This document shows, piece after piece, positions 39,269 through 51,410 of a DNA stretch of 64,000 bases. Position numbers and translations under genes: made by a program. The notes under the pieces were generated by a model, which was not told the DNA's origin, did not search any database, and saw only the letters and a list, made by a program, of their open reading frames with translations. Origin of the DNA: Mastigias papua (taxonomy: Eukaryota > Cnidaria > Scyphozoa > Rhizostomeae > Mastigiidae); NCBI GenBank assembly GCA_964019165.1, contig OZ025273.1:6363397-6427396 (forward strand). The letters are read 5' to 3'. The number at the start of each line of letters is the position of its first letter. Within the stretch, counting starts at the first letter, position 1.

Positions 39269-39859
39269 GGGGCCATTCACACAGGACGTCCGAGCGCAAG
39301 GGGGAGGGGGTCTGGTGAAATAGGACGAACTTGGACATAGGGGGAGGGGGTGTTTGCGCATTGCGGACGTCCGGATGTTCAGAATATTACAACAAGACAC
39401 GTTTACTACGGTTCTATTGTGGATTGATCCTATCATTAAGTACATGTTATTGCATCGGCGATTTATTGCTTTCTGGATAGCCAAAATTCATGCCAAGCGA
39501 TGGCCAATGATTTATGAAGCAGCCATTCACAGAGACTGACGTCCTAGACGACGAGTGAAGTATCGCACGACTTGTTCCGTTCTTTGCATGTTCTGTTTAG
39601 CCAGACATTGCCATATGACAAAAAATTTATATTTTTACATACAGTATATATTTTTATGTATATATTTATATATGTATATATATAAATATTTATATTTATA
39701 TTTATATTTATATATTTATATATAGTTAAATGGTGTTTGGCATGAAATAGATGGACGTCCAAGGGGGGAGGGGGTCGTTGGAAACAGACAATATTGGACA
39801 AAGGGGGGAGGGGGTCTAAAAAATTCAACTTTTTAACGGACGTCCTTTGTGAATGACCC
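39269..39859. mobile_element. MITE, 591 bp, TTAA-like target duplication
   Basis: Left end GGGGCCATTCACACAGGACG and right end CGTCCTTTGTGAATGACCC are inverted repeats, flanked by CTAA on the left and TTAA on the right. Near both ends the elements GGACGTCC and GGGGGAGGGGGT recur. A TA-rich tract occupies about 39630-39725. Confidence 0.8.
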
Positions 39860-39869
39860 TTAAGAGGAT

Positions 39870-42800
39870 TCTCTATGGCCGTCAGAACAGAAAGCGCACA
39901 GCCCTATCTAGCGACGGGTACCTAGGGGGACAATGGGGTAATTGCCCCCCGAATGTTTGGGTTCCTCTTTGTTATGGCATACTGTTATCTTGATATAGAT
40001 AAGAACGTCGACTGTATTTTCTTGAATTATTTCTATATTTTTATAGTTCTAAAACTGATGAATAAAGAGCTTGTGGTGGTCATGTATGAGGCTTGCCAAC
40101 ATTTTCAGCTATAGCTGTTGCTTCAACTGAGAGCAAAAGTGGAACATATGTATTAGTGAACTTTTCCTACCGGGGGCTGCTATGTGAACCCTGTTTCATG
40201 TCTGAATTTTTATGAAGGGTTACCCTTCAACAGAAGTTGTTTTTCAAAAGCCCCTCCGGTGAAAACTAACTGCAATAAATAATTAAAGTAATGCTAGTTT
40301 AAGGTATAGCTTAATGAAAAATTTAACCCTGTATTGATTTCTTAAAATCACCATAGCTTCCCAGAAAGAAGGGATTATTGCCAATTAGCTTACTTTTTCT
40401 TTTGCAAACTTGAATCAATCTCAATGTGGCTGAGGCTGGGGGAGGAGCGTGTTGAGTTTTTGGCAAGCCTTATATGATTAGGACTTGGCTGAAAGTGAGG
40501 AATATGTGTTAGAAAACGTCGAACGAACGATCGAGATCAGATCCAAAGGGTTTTAGAGATAATGCTTCTAGAATCGTCATGTAGTGAACACGGAATACGT
40601 ACCAAGCATGGTACCAAGCGACGTACACCTTGTTACACGAGCCCTACCGCTGTAGTTGTTGTGTCTCTAATCTTTTGCTTGGTGGCATTGTTGTTAAGGT
40701 TTACTCCCAACCCATAGGAATATCATATTTTGAATAAGTAATAGAACGTTTGCACGATAAGCAGAGAAAGTGCAATCTGAAGATGTAGCAAAAGGTCATG
40801 GCGAAGAACGTTTGGCACGTTTAGAGCCCAAAGATGAGATAATTGTTGTAAAGCAAAGGCACTATTGACCAACGGAGATTGGAGATTGTAATGCTGGAGG
40901 CTAAAGTAGCTTTGATAGAAAAATACGAGCTGCGCAGTGTAAGAATACCTTGTCTTGTTAGAACCACTAGATTCTCCATTTGTATGGTGCTATTAACTGT
41001 AAACGGAAGAATCGATAAACTTGAGTTGAAAATAAAATTTGTAGTACAAGACTTTGTTTGCGCATACATGAGATTCAGTTAAATTACGGAGAGTCAGGTT
41101 CGGAATGTTTTCAGAAAGTGCAAAATATTCTGAAAGATCTGAAGCTGGAATGTCTCTGAAATGTCGATTTCCGTGTGCATCGTATTGGTCACATGACAGA
41201 GGATCCGGACACCAATTTTAGACTCTAAATTTTATTTGACTTTTAATTTAGTATGTAGGCTGTCATAAAATATGGAGCAGACCTGGATTTGAAAAGATCC
41301 AACTGGTTCACCAGACCTTTTGAGGAGGAAAAGTTGGGCCAGCAAATCATTGCGTATTATAATGGTTGGCCAATAAATTTTCATATAGAGCATTGAAGAG
41401 AATTACTGGGAAATATTAGTCTTCAGTCACCACTTTCAGGGCCTCATTCACTATTCTCATTATCATCTACCACTGTTGTATCTCTAACACTTTTAGTCTT
41501 GCCTTCAGAAAATCAGAAACTTTAGGTATCTATGAAATTCTATTTGAAGTTACATTGGGATCTATTAAATTGTTCTTTCTCTTGGACTAGGTTTCCTAGT
41601 GGGCTTGGTAGTCCCTTCCACCGCTGTCTGTTCCATACTTCTATGACTAAATGATTTGCGACCGGGAGGGTAAAGGCGTTACACCCTACATTGTTATTTG
41701 GCAGGAAATTTCAGGTAACTTTTTTGGAAGGAGAACCAATTCAGATAGCAGCTCTGTGTTCATTCGCAAGTCTCACTTTCCTGCTCACTTAATGCTAAAT
41801 ATGATCTCATCATTCTGACATCTAGTCCGGCTCTATTTCATTCTTGCTCTCTTTCTTGTCTGCAACTTTTATTTTCCTTAGCTTGGTCATAAGGTCTTGT
41901 GGCTCTTTGAGATCTATTGAAGTTTCTCGCACGGATAAAACCGATTTCATCCCTCCTTCTCAGTTTAGAAAGGGTGCATCTCTACCTTGAGACAGGGTGC
42001 TTCCCTATTTTCTAAAGGGCGCTGTGCGAAATTTTTCCGGGAGCTTTGCCCCCACATGCCCATTTTTCCCTTCCTCCCACTTCATGACGGCTTCAGCTAT
42101 TAAAACTCTCGTAGAAGCAATGTAGATTATTAGCCATGTGCTGTGATCAGGTAAATTGATAGTCTTCAACCCCCACCCCTCCCCATCCTGGACTGATTCG
42201 CGACTTGCCTCTTCATAACCCTTTCCTAACAGATTAAATTGTTTCCTCAGTAAAAATTGCAAGTGAAGATAATATTTATCGTCGTTTTGTTGCGCTTTTG
42301 TGTTTTCATTTTGCAGCATAGCTTAGAGTTTTGTGTTTTTTTATTAAGTACAAAGCTTCATCTTTTATGTCTTATTGCATTCTTAAGGATAACAAAGGAT
42401 AACTTATTGTATTCTTGAATTATTTTGATGCAGGGCTCTGTCTGTTGATAAATGCAGAGTCCAGAAAAAGTCACTGTTCCATGGCTCTGAGCCGGAGGAA
42501 AATTTTCCTCTCTATGTCGTATTTGAGGAAGGTTTTAAAATTTGTATCAACAATCCAGTTTCAGCAAAGTTTTCTTATAATGTGACATCGACTGTAAAAG
42601 GCATAGGCCATTTACAGTAAAAGCTTCCGAGATATGCACAATGCAGAGTTCAAGAACCTTGGATAGTTCTGATAGTCTTAAAAGAGGAAGGTTTATGATG
42701 AAAATTTGACAGCCGGAGGAAGGTTGGGCGTTTTCCTGAACTCTGGACAAATGACCTTCAATTTACCTTCAAAATACCTCCATTTTTTCAAATGACAATT

Positions 42801-43010
42801 GGCTGACATCCGTATCTGTAAACCATTGAAATAATACCATGTACTTTGTCTGTACTTTGGTATTCGTTTGACCTTGAATTTCATCAATTCATTTATAAAC
42901 TATCCCATCTCAGTTAGCGTGCATGAATCATATCCGTAACCAAGGGGGGCCTAGGGGGCAAGACCTACTGGATTTGTGAAATTTGACTCTGTGCCTCCCC
43001 TACAGAAATG
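39870..43010. other. No secure gene
   Basis: Mostly unannotated AT-rich DNA. A short + frame at about 40876-40935 reads LEAKVALIEKYEL, faintly like the helix after the haem-binding loop of cytochrome P450, but the haem Cys motif is absent. It is not called as a gene. Confidence 0.4.
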
Positions 43011-43017
43011 AATTATA

Positions 43018-43219
<202 letters not shown>

Positions 43220-43220
43220 G

Positions 43221-46200
43221 GCTGTGCCCCTTGCAAATTCAAACTGGCTACGGGCCTGAATGATCAAACAAACATCTGTATCTGGTCGGGCGTTCATCCA
43301 TCACTTCACAAGCCCTGCCACCCTCAAACTATAGCATGTGTTTTTCAATCAATAACCCTGCTCCTTCCCCCTTATATTAAGAGAATTTGGTACTATGGAA
43401 GGGCTTGCATTAATGATGTCAGTAGAAGTATTGCTCAGTATCAGTGGCGCGAATCATTCAATCGTTGATTCAATGTTCTATTCAACAAATAAAATTACTA
43501 CTCTTGAGTATCGAATAATTGTTGCCTGCTTGATTGTTACTTTTTTAATTTTTTCCCAACGCCCGCAGTTATTACAACCCCTATTTATTAGTTTTGATGA
43601 TTTTTCAATGAAATAGTATTTCTCCAAAGAGACTGTTTTCATTTACTTCGAGACCGACTAGAAAGTTATTTAATAATCGCTTACACTATTACTGAAATTT
43701 CCTTTTCCTCGCTTTTTATTGACAATTGATGATTAGTCAGTCTTCAAAGTTTGTTCCTCACAATTTCCATTTGTTCTATTTTCCGACCCCCCCCCCCATT
43801 TGTTCCAACTCCCTGCCAAGTATCATTTTTCAGATCATTTTCCAACCGCCCTCCGTTTATCCCCACCCCCACCCTGATTATTCGGTACTCAAGAGTAACT
43901 AAATTCGTTTGCAGCGTACTGTAGCTTTATTCCCTATGAAACGAAAACGGTTTGGTCAGGTCTATTCAAATGACCACCCTCGGGCCACATGAGGCTCGGA
44001 TCTCCAAGTGGCCCAAGAGAGTTTTAACTCTATTGTTGTTTTTGATTTTGCACTTTTTGAGTATACAATGTTGTGACGAGCAAAAGCAAAGAGTTTGTGG
44101 TTGGACAGGTACGGAGCATTGTCCACCCGGCTAGGTGATTTTGCCCCTCTTTTCCCGTCCAAATCGTTTAAAAGATAAAGTATATTTTACCTAAAACATA
44201 GAAAATACAGAAAATTTCATGCAAGACAACCAGAAGCAGTGAGTACATTAGTTGCTATCTTTTCACAAGTTTGTGCTATCGTGTGCTTGCTGCTTTAGGG
44301 ACGTTTAAAAAGTTTGGCATTCGGGATACATGCAGAGGCAGATTTCCAGAGGGGAGGGAGTATGTTTGATGAGACACCCCCAACTGTTCTGTCTTTAGTC
44401 AGTAAATCACTATTCCATACTATATGTTGCATTGGATAGTATAGCTTCATATGGAGTAGGCTAGACTGAAAGTTCGTAAGATTTGTTTACCCAGGACTTC
44501 CAGCATGCACTTATAGGAAGTTGGTAGGCCTGTGGCGGAGCCGCAGGGGCGCAAGAGGAGTAAATACATCCACCTTTTCTGAAACTGTAGCAAGTTACAT
44601 TCGTCCAAAAATGTCATAAAAGGTATTGAAATTTCTCACACGTACATATATTTTCATCTATCTTTTTCTATCTGGAATGGGCTAGCAAGGGGGTAAAATG
44701 TTTGGAAAAATCTATGACGCCATCTTTGTTTTTGAAACTGATCATAAATGATTTTCTCTTCACTTTCTATTGTCTTTTACGTGTTTTGATTGGAAAATGT
44801 GGATGTAAACAAATGAATTGATTGGCTGAAAACCTTTTCCCCCTTAATGAATGGGCTTTCATCTATAGTTAAAAAGGATTTTTCTCTAAGATCTAAAAGG
44901 TATCCCCCAAAAAGTTGTCCTGGAGGCAAAGCCTCCGTCTCGTAAGCGCTAGCTTCCTACCTGATGTTCACATGAACTGCTGTAAATGAGCAGCCCATCT
45001 TAAGCTGTTGATTTCGAAATGTGGCTCAAGCGAAAAACAAATTGAATAGCCCTGGGTTTGGCCATACCAAGCCACTTGGGTCGCCTTAATTATTCAAACA
45101 ATTCTTTGGAAAAATTTTTATCTATAGATCTTTTGTTAGAAATGGTTCGCCAAAAGACAGGTATACACTCTTTTTTCACAAGAACCGGTAGAATTGAAGT
45201 TCAGGCTGACTGTTCTTAATTTTTCCAAAATTTTGTCGCTAAATTGTCCTTAATTTGTTCTCAAAAATATTGGGATGTAAGCAATGTAGACATTAGACAA
45301 TATACAAGAGAACATTGGATGTTTATGAAACAGGTATTATTTTCAATAGCATTAGCAGAAGACAAAAGATATACGTTCCTACAGATGTATAATCCTTACT
45401 AAAAGTCTTAGTACACTTACGACTTCTTTTACACCCTGATGATTTGGGTGTTTCGAGGACTTTTAGCAAGCATTGTTGTGCTTAACAGTTTTGTATCAAT
45501 TTCAAATCACTTTACGACAGTGCATCAGCCTCAGCTTGTTCTTTGTTTTTTTTCTAAATTTTCTGTAAAGTTTGAAGCTAGTGTTCTTATGAAATTATTC
45601 TTATAAAAAAGGAATACAAAATATTGAAATACAAACTATGACCTTTCCAAGCTCTTAAGTAATGGAGGATGCTAAGCAGAGCTATTTCTCCAAGACTGAG
45701 ATGACTTGCAAATCTAAGTACTGGTAGGAAAGCTTGCTTGTCAACGAATGTTCTAAGCAAAGTTAAAGCCTCCGTAGTTCCTCCCCTCCTAGAAAGTGGT
45801 GCTTCCTTTCTTAACTTCTCGTCCATATCTCAGATTTCAACGACTATTTCCTTCTACAATGCCTGTCTTTGAATGCTGGAAGTGAAGTTATCCGTAGATT
45901 TGACGGCCAACATTGCGGATCTCTCTAGCATTTGCATACCTGGTGACAAAGTACTAATAAATAATAGAGCACGAATAGACTAGATTCTTTTGGGTAATCC
46001 AGATCTGACGCTAATTGAAAATAGAATGATATTGGAAGCGACGATTAGCTTTGTCAAGGCAAAAAGAGACTTGACTGAGGCACGTTTTTTCTGGGTGTAT
46101 TTGCTTCGAAGCTCCCTCTTTTCTTGAGGCTGCCCACGGTGGATGCACCTTGAGGTGGAGTTCATTATCGGTTGTTTTGGGACGTGTTTCTGATGTAAAC

Positions 46201-46960
46201 AAAGCAGCACACTTCCCCATCTCTGTATAATGATTGTTGTAGACAGTTTATTGTCTCACATTTGGTGATCAGAGATATATGCTGAATTTATGAATTTTTC
46301 TCAAATTTATATTACTTCAAAACTGCTTGTCGAAGGGGACCTTCCCTGAAAGTTGGTAGTGTTCAGATGTTGTTCCAGTGCATCAGAAATTGAAAAAAGC
46401 TTAAACTATCTTTCTTCTGCCAATTTGTGGAAAAATGCCAGAAAAGTAACATGTGCCTCTCTGTACTCTCATCTTATTGCAAAAAGTTCCTAACGGCAGC
46501 CTAGTACAAAAATTGTCAGCATTTGGTACCTTGAAAAAGTAGGATTGTTATTTTTTAACCTTAGTTGAAAATTTGTTTCCATGCAAATGATTTCAAAGGC
46601 ATCTCATCTTGATCATATTCATAGTTATAGGCACCGTTTACATCAAATTCTAATTAATTTCCTATCTTTTTCTGTGTGAAACACCCTGGTCAAGCTGCTT
46701 TGAGCGGTCATATTAATTGGTGATTTTTCACCCTCAGTTTTTCCAATTGGAAAATGATGTAGTTATATTTAAAACCGGTATTTCTCTAAAGCTGAAAGGA
46801 CGTGATCATAGAAGTTTTCCAGACCCCAATTCTTCTCTGTTCCCCCACTTACGGCTGGCGCCGCTGCTTAAATGTAACAGTCTTCAAAATTGCACCACTT
46901 GGTATGTAGCACATTTGAGCTACTCCGTCATTTTTGCAATGACATACAAAGTGCGCGTGT
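43221..46960. other. Repeat-rich, no secure gene
   Basis: Blocks at about 43950-44110 and 62830-62990 are diverged copies of each other (GGCCCAAGAGAG/GGCCCAGAAGAG, TTTTTGAGTATxCAATG). Blocks at about 44340-44530 and 54480-54660 also match (AGTAAATCACTATTCxATxC, TAGGCTAGACTGAAA). A minus-strand ATG frame of 79 codons at 45587-45826 looks protein-like but has no good splice donor and is not called. Confidence 0.5.
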
Positions 46961-46965
46961 AGAAT

Positions 46966-47086
46966 AGAATGTAATGCAATGTAATGTAATGTAATGTAAT
47001 GTAATGTAATGTAATGTAATGTAATGTAATGTAATGTAATGTAATGTAATGTAATGTAATGTAATGTATTGTAATGTAATGTAATT
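46966..47086. repeat. (TAATG)n pentanucleotide array
   Basis: About 24 almost perfect TAATG units. Confidence 0.97.
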
Positions 47087-47324
47087 TATGTGGTTAGAAT
47101 AGAGTACGCGAAATCACCCCTGCTCCGGGAGATTGATCGATCAATCAGTTAGTTTTCATTGCTCACTGAATACACTCTGCTTTTGACGTTTCATTCAGCT
47201 CTCGATATTCACTCATTTTACCTTGATATTTCCAATGCACTCGATCGGGTATAGTGTAAAAGACCGCCATATAAGTAACGCAGATATGTTGCCTGGGGAA
47301 ATCTGTTTCATCATCTCCATAGCT

Positions 47325-49160
47325 TTCTGTCAAATCGTAAGTGGCACACAGCTTTAAACAGCAAGTTGGGGAAATATTTCTCCAGGCTTTCCATAAGGCT
47401 CCATCCTGGGAAATTTCATGTTTCTTGCCTATGTCAATGATTTGTCTGAGAAGTATTCAAATGCAACACAGTAACTATTTCGACCTTCAGGTATTGCCCA
47501 TTACTGTAGATGTTTTATGGCAAGCAAATATGCCATGGATAAAATAGACCACCTTGCTCATGAGCGTGTTTTTGGAACACTGCACAGTGATTCCGAATCG
47601 TCATTTGGAACACTTTTGGAGAAAAGCAACACTGCAACGATGCGCATTAGAAATCACCCTCCTAAAAATTGATCATAGAAATCTGTAAGTCAGTGAGATA
47701 CCTAAATTCGTCATGAATTTGACCACTTCATGAGAAGAAAGAGATTCACTATGATCTTAGAATTCAGAACCTCTGTAAGTTGTTAGTGACAAAACAAAAT
47801 ATTGCATGAAGTCATTTTCATTTAGAGGAAGTTTATAGTGGAACAATCTGATCGATGAGACCAAGAAGCTATCTAGCCAGTTTTAAAGAAAAATCAAAAC
47901 CTGGCTGGGCATAATCGTAAAATTTGCATGTATTCTGCCCGTTATATTTTATGGCTTTAGATTTGGTATCTATTGGTTCCTGTAACTATGCAGCATCAAC
48001 TTTAAAAATGAGTATTATGATTATCGTGGTGTTTAAAGTACGGTATAAAGTACCTTAAAGTTGTTTGCTGATGATACTTCCCTCTTTACTGTTGTAAATA
48101 GCCCAAAAGTAGCAACTGATTATGAAAACCATGATCTAGAAAGGTTAACAATTATGGGTCCGTAGATGAAGTATGTTCTTTAACCCTGACCCTAATAAGC
48201 AAGCTGTAGAAGTAGTTTTTTTCTAAAAAGAGAGATAGACTTGGCCATATATGCAAGTAATGAGAGCATAAACATTGTCTTATACTCGACTCAAGACTTT
48301 CTTTTTCAAGTTATGTTTATGCTGTTATTTCTAAATGGAGAAAAGCAACTGGAACGTTCAGGCTTTTTTCCAGGTACTTTCCTAGGGTAACTTTAAATGT
48401 ACTTTGTACGCTGTATGTCAGACCCCATCGAGATTACAGTGAGGTGAATAACCACATTACACGCAATGAAGCTAGTCTGCATAGTGATGGTAGTGTCCTG
48501 ATTGAAAAAAACTTTAATCACTGCAATTCTCTACAATACTAGCAGTGACAGATTCACGAGGAGGAACATCTCATGAAGAACTGTATCATGAAATAGACTA
48601 GGAATCGCTGTATTCGAGAAGATAGAATAGGAGACTCTTCATGTTATGCAAAATAATTAACAGCTTAATTTCAGATTTATGTAAGTGAACCTATCCCGTA
48701 AACATAATCAGTCCAATTTTGCTTTTGTACTTAACCTGTTATTGGTCAGATTAGTGCAAGAACTGAAGAGTATATGGCTAGCTTTTTCCCGCTTACAGGA
48801 ATGGAACAAACTAGATTCCTCAAATAAGAAAATTTCCTGCCAGCTTTGTGTGGACAGACTGCTTTTTACTCAAAGGGCCTCTTTCTAACCTGTCTTTAGT
48901 ATTTGTCATCCTCATGGGATTGTTTTATTAACTCAACTTAGGGTAAGTCTGAGGAAATTAAATTTCACAAATTCAGCCGCAATTTCAGTGACACAGTTAG
49001 CACAATGTGCCCAATCAGTGATGGCCCTGAAGATACGGGATACTATCTGATGTGAATAAATTCATCCTGATGATACATACTATTTCATAGCATTCTATGA
49101 ATGGAATGTTTGTCTTAAGAAGCATGGTGTAGCTTCATTAAATGCCCTTTAACCTTGTGT
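47325..49160 (+). pseudogene. Decayed LINE (jockey-like) interrupted by a second LINE
   Basis: Pieces of a reverse transcriptase are recognisable in order. SWGNISPGFP-GSILGNFMF and YVNDLSEKYSN (motif B) lie at about 47360-47470; LKLFADDTSLFTVV (motif C) at about 48055; YVRPHRDYSEV near 48405; LQEWNKLDSSNKK near 48795; and CHPHGIVLLTQLRVSLRKLN then FTNSAA near 48905-48985. Frame changes and stops are numerous. In intact relatives motifs B and C are about ten residues apart. Here about 570 bp separate them, and that insert is itself a LINE C-terminus. Confidence 0.75.
47475..48045 (+). pseudogene. Inserted LINE C-terminal fragment nested in the older LINE
   Basis: The frames read AHERVFGTLHSDSESSFGTL and LEKS (like the LxxRxLxxxYxDxxSSFEELLEK block of reverse transcriptases), then KTKYCMKSFSFRGSL and KRKIKTW-like remnants up to about 47905. 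All frames contain stops. It lies exactly between RT motifs B and C of the surrounding element. Confidence 0.65.
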
Positions 49161-49313
49161 TTTTCACCTGTACGTATTTTTCAAATCAGTTTTAGTTATT
49201 TCTGTTATATTTGTTTAGCATAATGGCCATGGGGTAGACAGTTAAAATTCCTCCCCCCCCCGTGGTATCATTTTTTTAGTTTGTAAATGTAAACGTTTTT
49301 TATTTCACTATAA

Positions 49314-49645
49314 ACTTTTTTCGTCCTGTACTGAAACTTTCTTAGCTTTTTCATAATTTCAGTACTGAAGCTTTCATAAGACTTTCATAGCAAGAATAGG
49401 CGAGTTTGCATAACACTGCATTGTTACAATCACAGACAGGCACTGCACAAATATAACACTCTAGTACATAAGTTACCGCAAGAAATCTATGCACATTAAG
49501 TAGAAATGATAACTGTCTTGCGTGAATATTGGGATTTAAAGGTATATTACTTATCAACTTTCTTAGGTCACAGAAGCCCATGGTTGAACTTTCTTGACTT
49601 TTTGAGCAGTGATGTACTACTTCCTTATAAACCACTTTTTTATAC
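49314..49645. repeat. Dispersed repeat family A, copy 3
   Basis: Matches the other family A copies over its length, including TGCATTGTTACA, ACCGCAAGAAATCTATGCAC and TTATCAACTTTCTTAGG. Confidence 0.8.
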
Positions 49646-49888
49646 AAAGGAAATTGCATATTCTTATGAGAATGAATAGAGAGCCCTATCATTGAATGCA
49701 AAAGCGTAATCTCATATACCTTAGAAATGCTGACATAGCTTAACGTTTGATGTTTAGTTACAGGTTAGTCTCTATCTAAACAGCCGAATCCGATCAGATG
49801 ATAGTGCTAGTACCGAAATTGTGAAATACCTGTACTGGAATAAATTCAGTTTCCCTCATTAACTAATATACATCCATTCCAATCAACA

Positions 49889-50139
49889 TTATTTTACTTC
49901 TAAATGATTTACATTTTGGAAAATATGGGGAACATGCCCCACGAGACCCTGCATATCCAAAGTTTGCTCCAGATCTTTGTGCCGAAAATCATCCCATGTT
50001 TTTATAATTTGTAATCTCGAAGTGAATCTCAATACCAGGCGTGTATCATTATCCGGCGTAATTTTTTCTCTGATCCTTGCAAGTATGGTGGCAGTTTTCC
50101 CTTTTAGTCTCATCATCAACTGAGTAGCAATATATGCAG
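49889..50139 (-). CDS. Candidate terminal exon of an unrecognised gene
   Basis: On the minus strand a strong acceptor (CTTTCTATTCCAG) is followed by two phase bases and 82 open codons to TAA. The frame starts AYIATQLMMRLKGKTATILA, and KTWDDFRHKDLEQTLD lies in the middle. Amino-acid composition is protein-like, with a balanced charged content unlike most chance frames here. No family was recognised and no partner exon was found. Chance open frames of this length are common in this window, so confidence rests on the splice site and composition only. Confidence 0.33.
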
Positions 50140-50553
50140 CTGGAATAGAAAGTAAGCATTTTTAGTGATATAATTGGTCATATGAGATTCTTTTTTCCTG
50201 AACTAAGGTTAGTCTTGTTACTAACTTTAGTATCAAAGTTTTATGATTCATATGACTTTACTCTCTACTTTACTTCATACTTTTCTATTAGACCTAAGTA
50301 GGGTCTCACTGTTCTACTACTTGCTTGATTACCAACCAGTCAATAATTACTAGCATTAAACATTTCTATACACCAATGTGGAATGTTTTGTAGAAGGGGT
50401 TTTCACAAAGGCTATCCAAATGCTATGTTTTGAGTGTGGGGTTCATTGCCAGCAACTTTATCACAATAACATCAAACACTTTTTTAATGCCTTTCATTAC
50501 TTTAGTAATAATGTTATGCATTATCATGTATAGATATACAAATGTGTATATCC

Positions 50554-50793
<240 letters not shown>

Positions 50794-50803
50794 CAGAAAA
50801 TAA

Positions 50804-50860
50804 ACCACTTCTTCGTTCGTACCGGTTTCATCCGTTATGCGGAATCTTCAGCGAACAAGT
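50804..50860 (-). ncRNA. Putative hammerhead ribozyme, minimal stem III (copy H1)
   Basis: Read on the minus strand: GTTCG (stem I), CTGAAGA (core box CUGANGA, 50851-50845), TTCCG-CATAA-CGGAT (stem II with at least four pairs), GAAA (50829-50826), CCGG (two-pair stem III), TA, then CGAAC pairing with the first strand of stem I. All invariant core positions are met. Predicted cleavage follows GTA, between 50820 and 50819. The first stem II position is a T-T mismatch, and stem III has no loop. Loop-less stem III is known from hammerheads of Penelope-like elements and animal retrozymes, where dimers are thought to be the active form. It lies between two (AT)n arrays. Confidence 0.5.
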
Positions 50861-50890
50861 TCGCTTGGAGTGAAAACATATAGTTTGATG

Positions 50891-50984
<94 letters not shown>
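50891..50984. repeat. (AT)n dinucleotide array
   Basis: Pure AT alternation between the hammerhead-like block and the tRNA-like block. Confidence 0.97.
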
Positions 50985-50986
<2 letters not shown>

Positions 50987-50995
50987 CTAAGTCAA

Positions 50996-51113
50996 ACTGC
51001 GAGGAAATGACCGATCAGAGCGGGATTTGATTGCACAGTTGTAGAGCAACGACACACAAAGTCGCGGGTCCCGATTGCGTGTCCTCAGATAACTTCTTGC
51101 CTCGCACCTTCAC
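50996..51113 (+). repeat. tRNA-like (SINE-type) block
   Basis: TTGCACAGTTGTAGAGCA at about 51029 resembles a tRNA D-arm/A-box. CGAC-ACACAAA-GTCG then forms an anticodon-arm-like hairpin, and CGCGGGTCCCGATT resembles a damaged T-arm. CTGCGAGG and CCTCGCA bracket the unit. The anticodon loop lacks U33 and the T-stem is broken, so this is not a functional tRNA; a tRNA-derived SINE head is the likelier reading. Confidence 0.4.
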
Positions 51114-51187
51114 TCCACTATTTTTCTTAAAGCCTAAATCCTATATATATATATATAAATATACTGATGAATATATATACATCAGTA

Positions 51188-51213
51188 CTGATGAAGATAT
51201 TTATCAAAACGTC
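51188..51213 (+). ncRNA. Hammerhead-like core, degenerate (copy H4)
   Basis: CTGATGA, extra A, GATA-TT-TATC hairpin, AAAA in place of GAAA, then CGTC. Same architecture as the copy at 31641-31668, including the one-base insertion after the first core box. Loss of the G of GAAA should inactivate it. Confidence 0.25.
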
Positions 51214-51290
51214 TGTAATTAATTTGAGTGAAGTATATTTTTGAATTTTCTCTTATATTTATATACTATGTGAATACGGATTCAATTGAG

Positions 51291-51410
<120 letters not shown>

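Noticed and set aside
40870..40940. Possible cytochrome P450 fragment (LEAKVALIEKYEL)
   Set aside because: Only one helix-like stretch matches. The Cys haem-ligand motif and any further P450 block are absent, and stops surround it.
45587..45826. ATG-started 79-codon minus frame with protein-like sequence
   Set aside because: No consensus donor or acceptor, no recognised homologue, and frames of this length are expected by chance many times in 64 kb.
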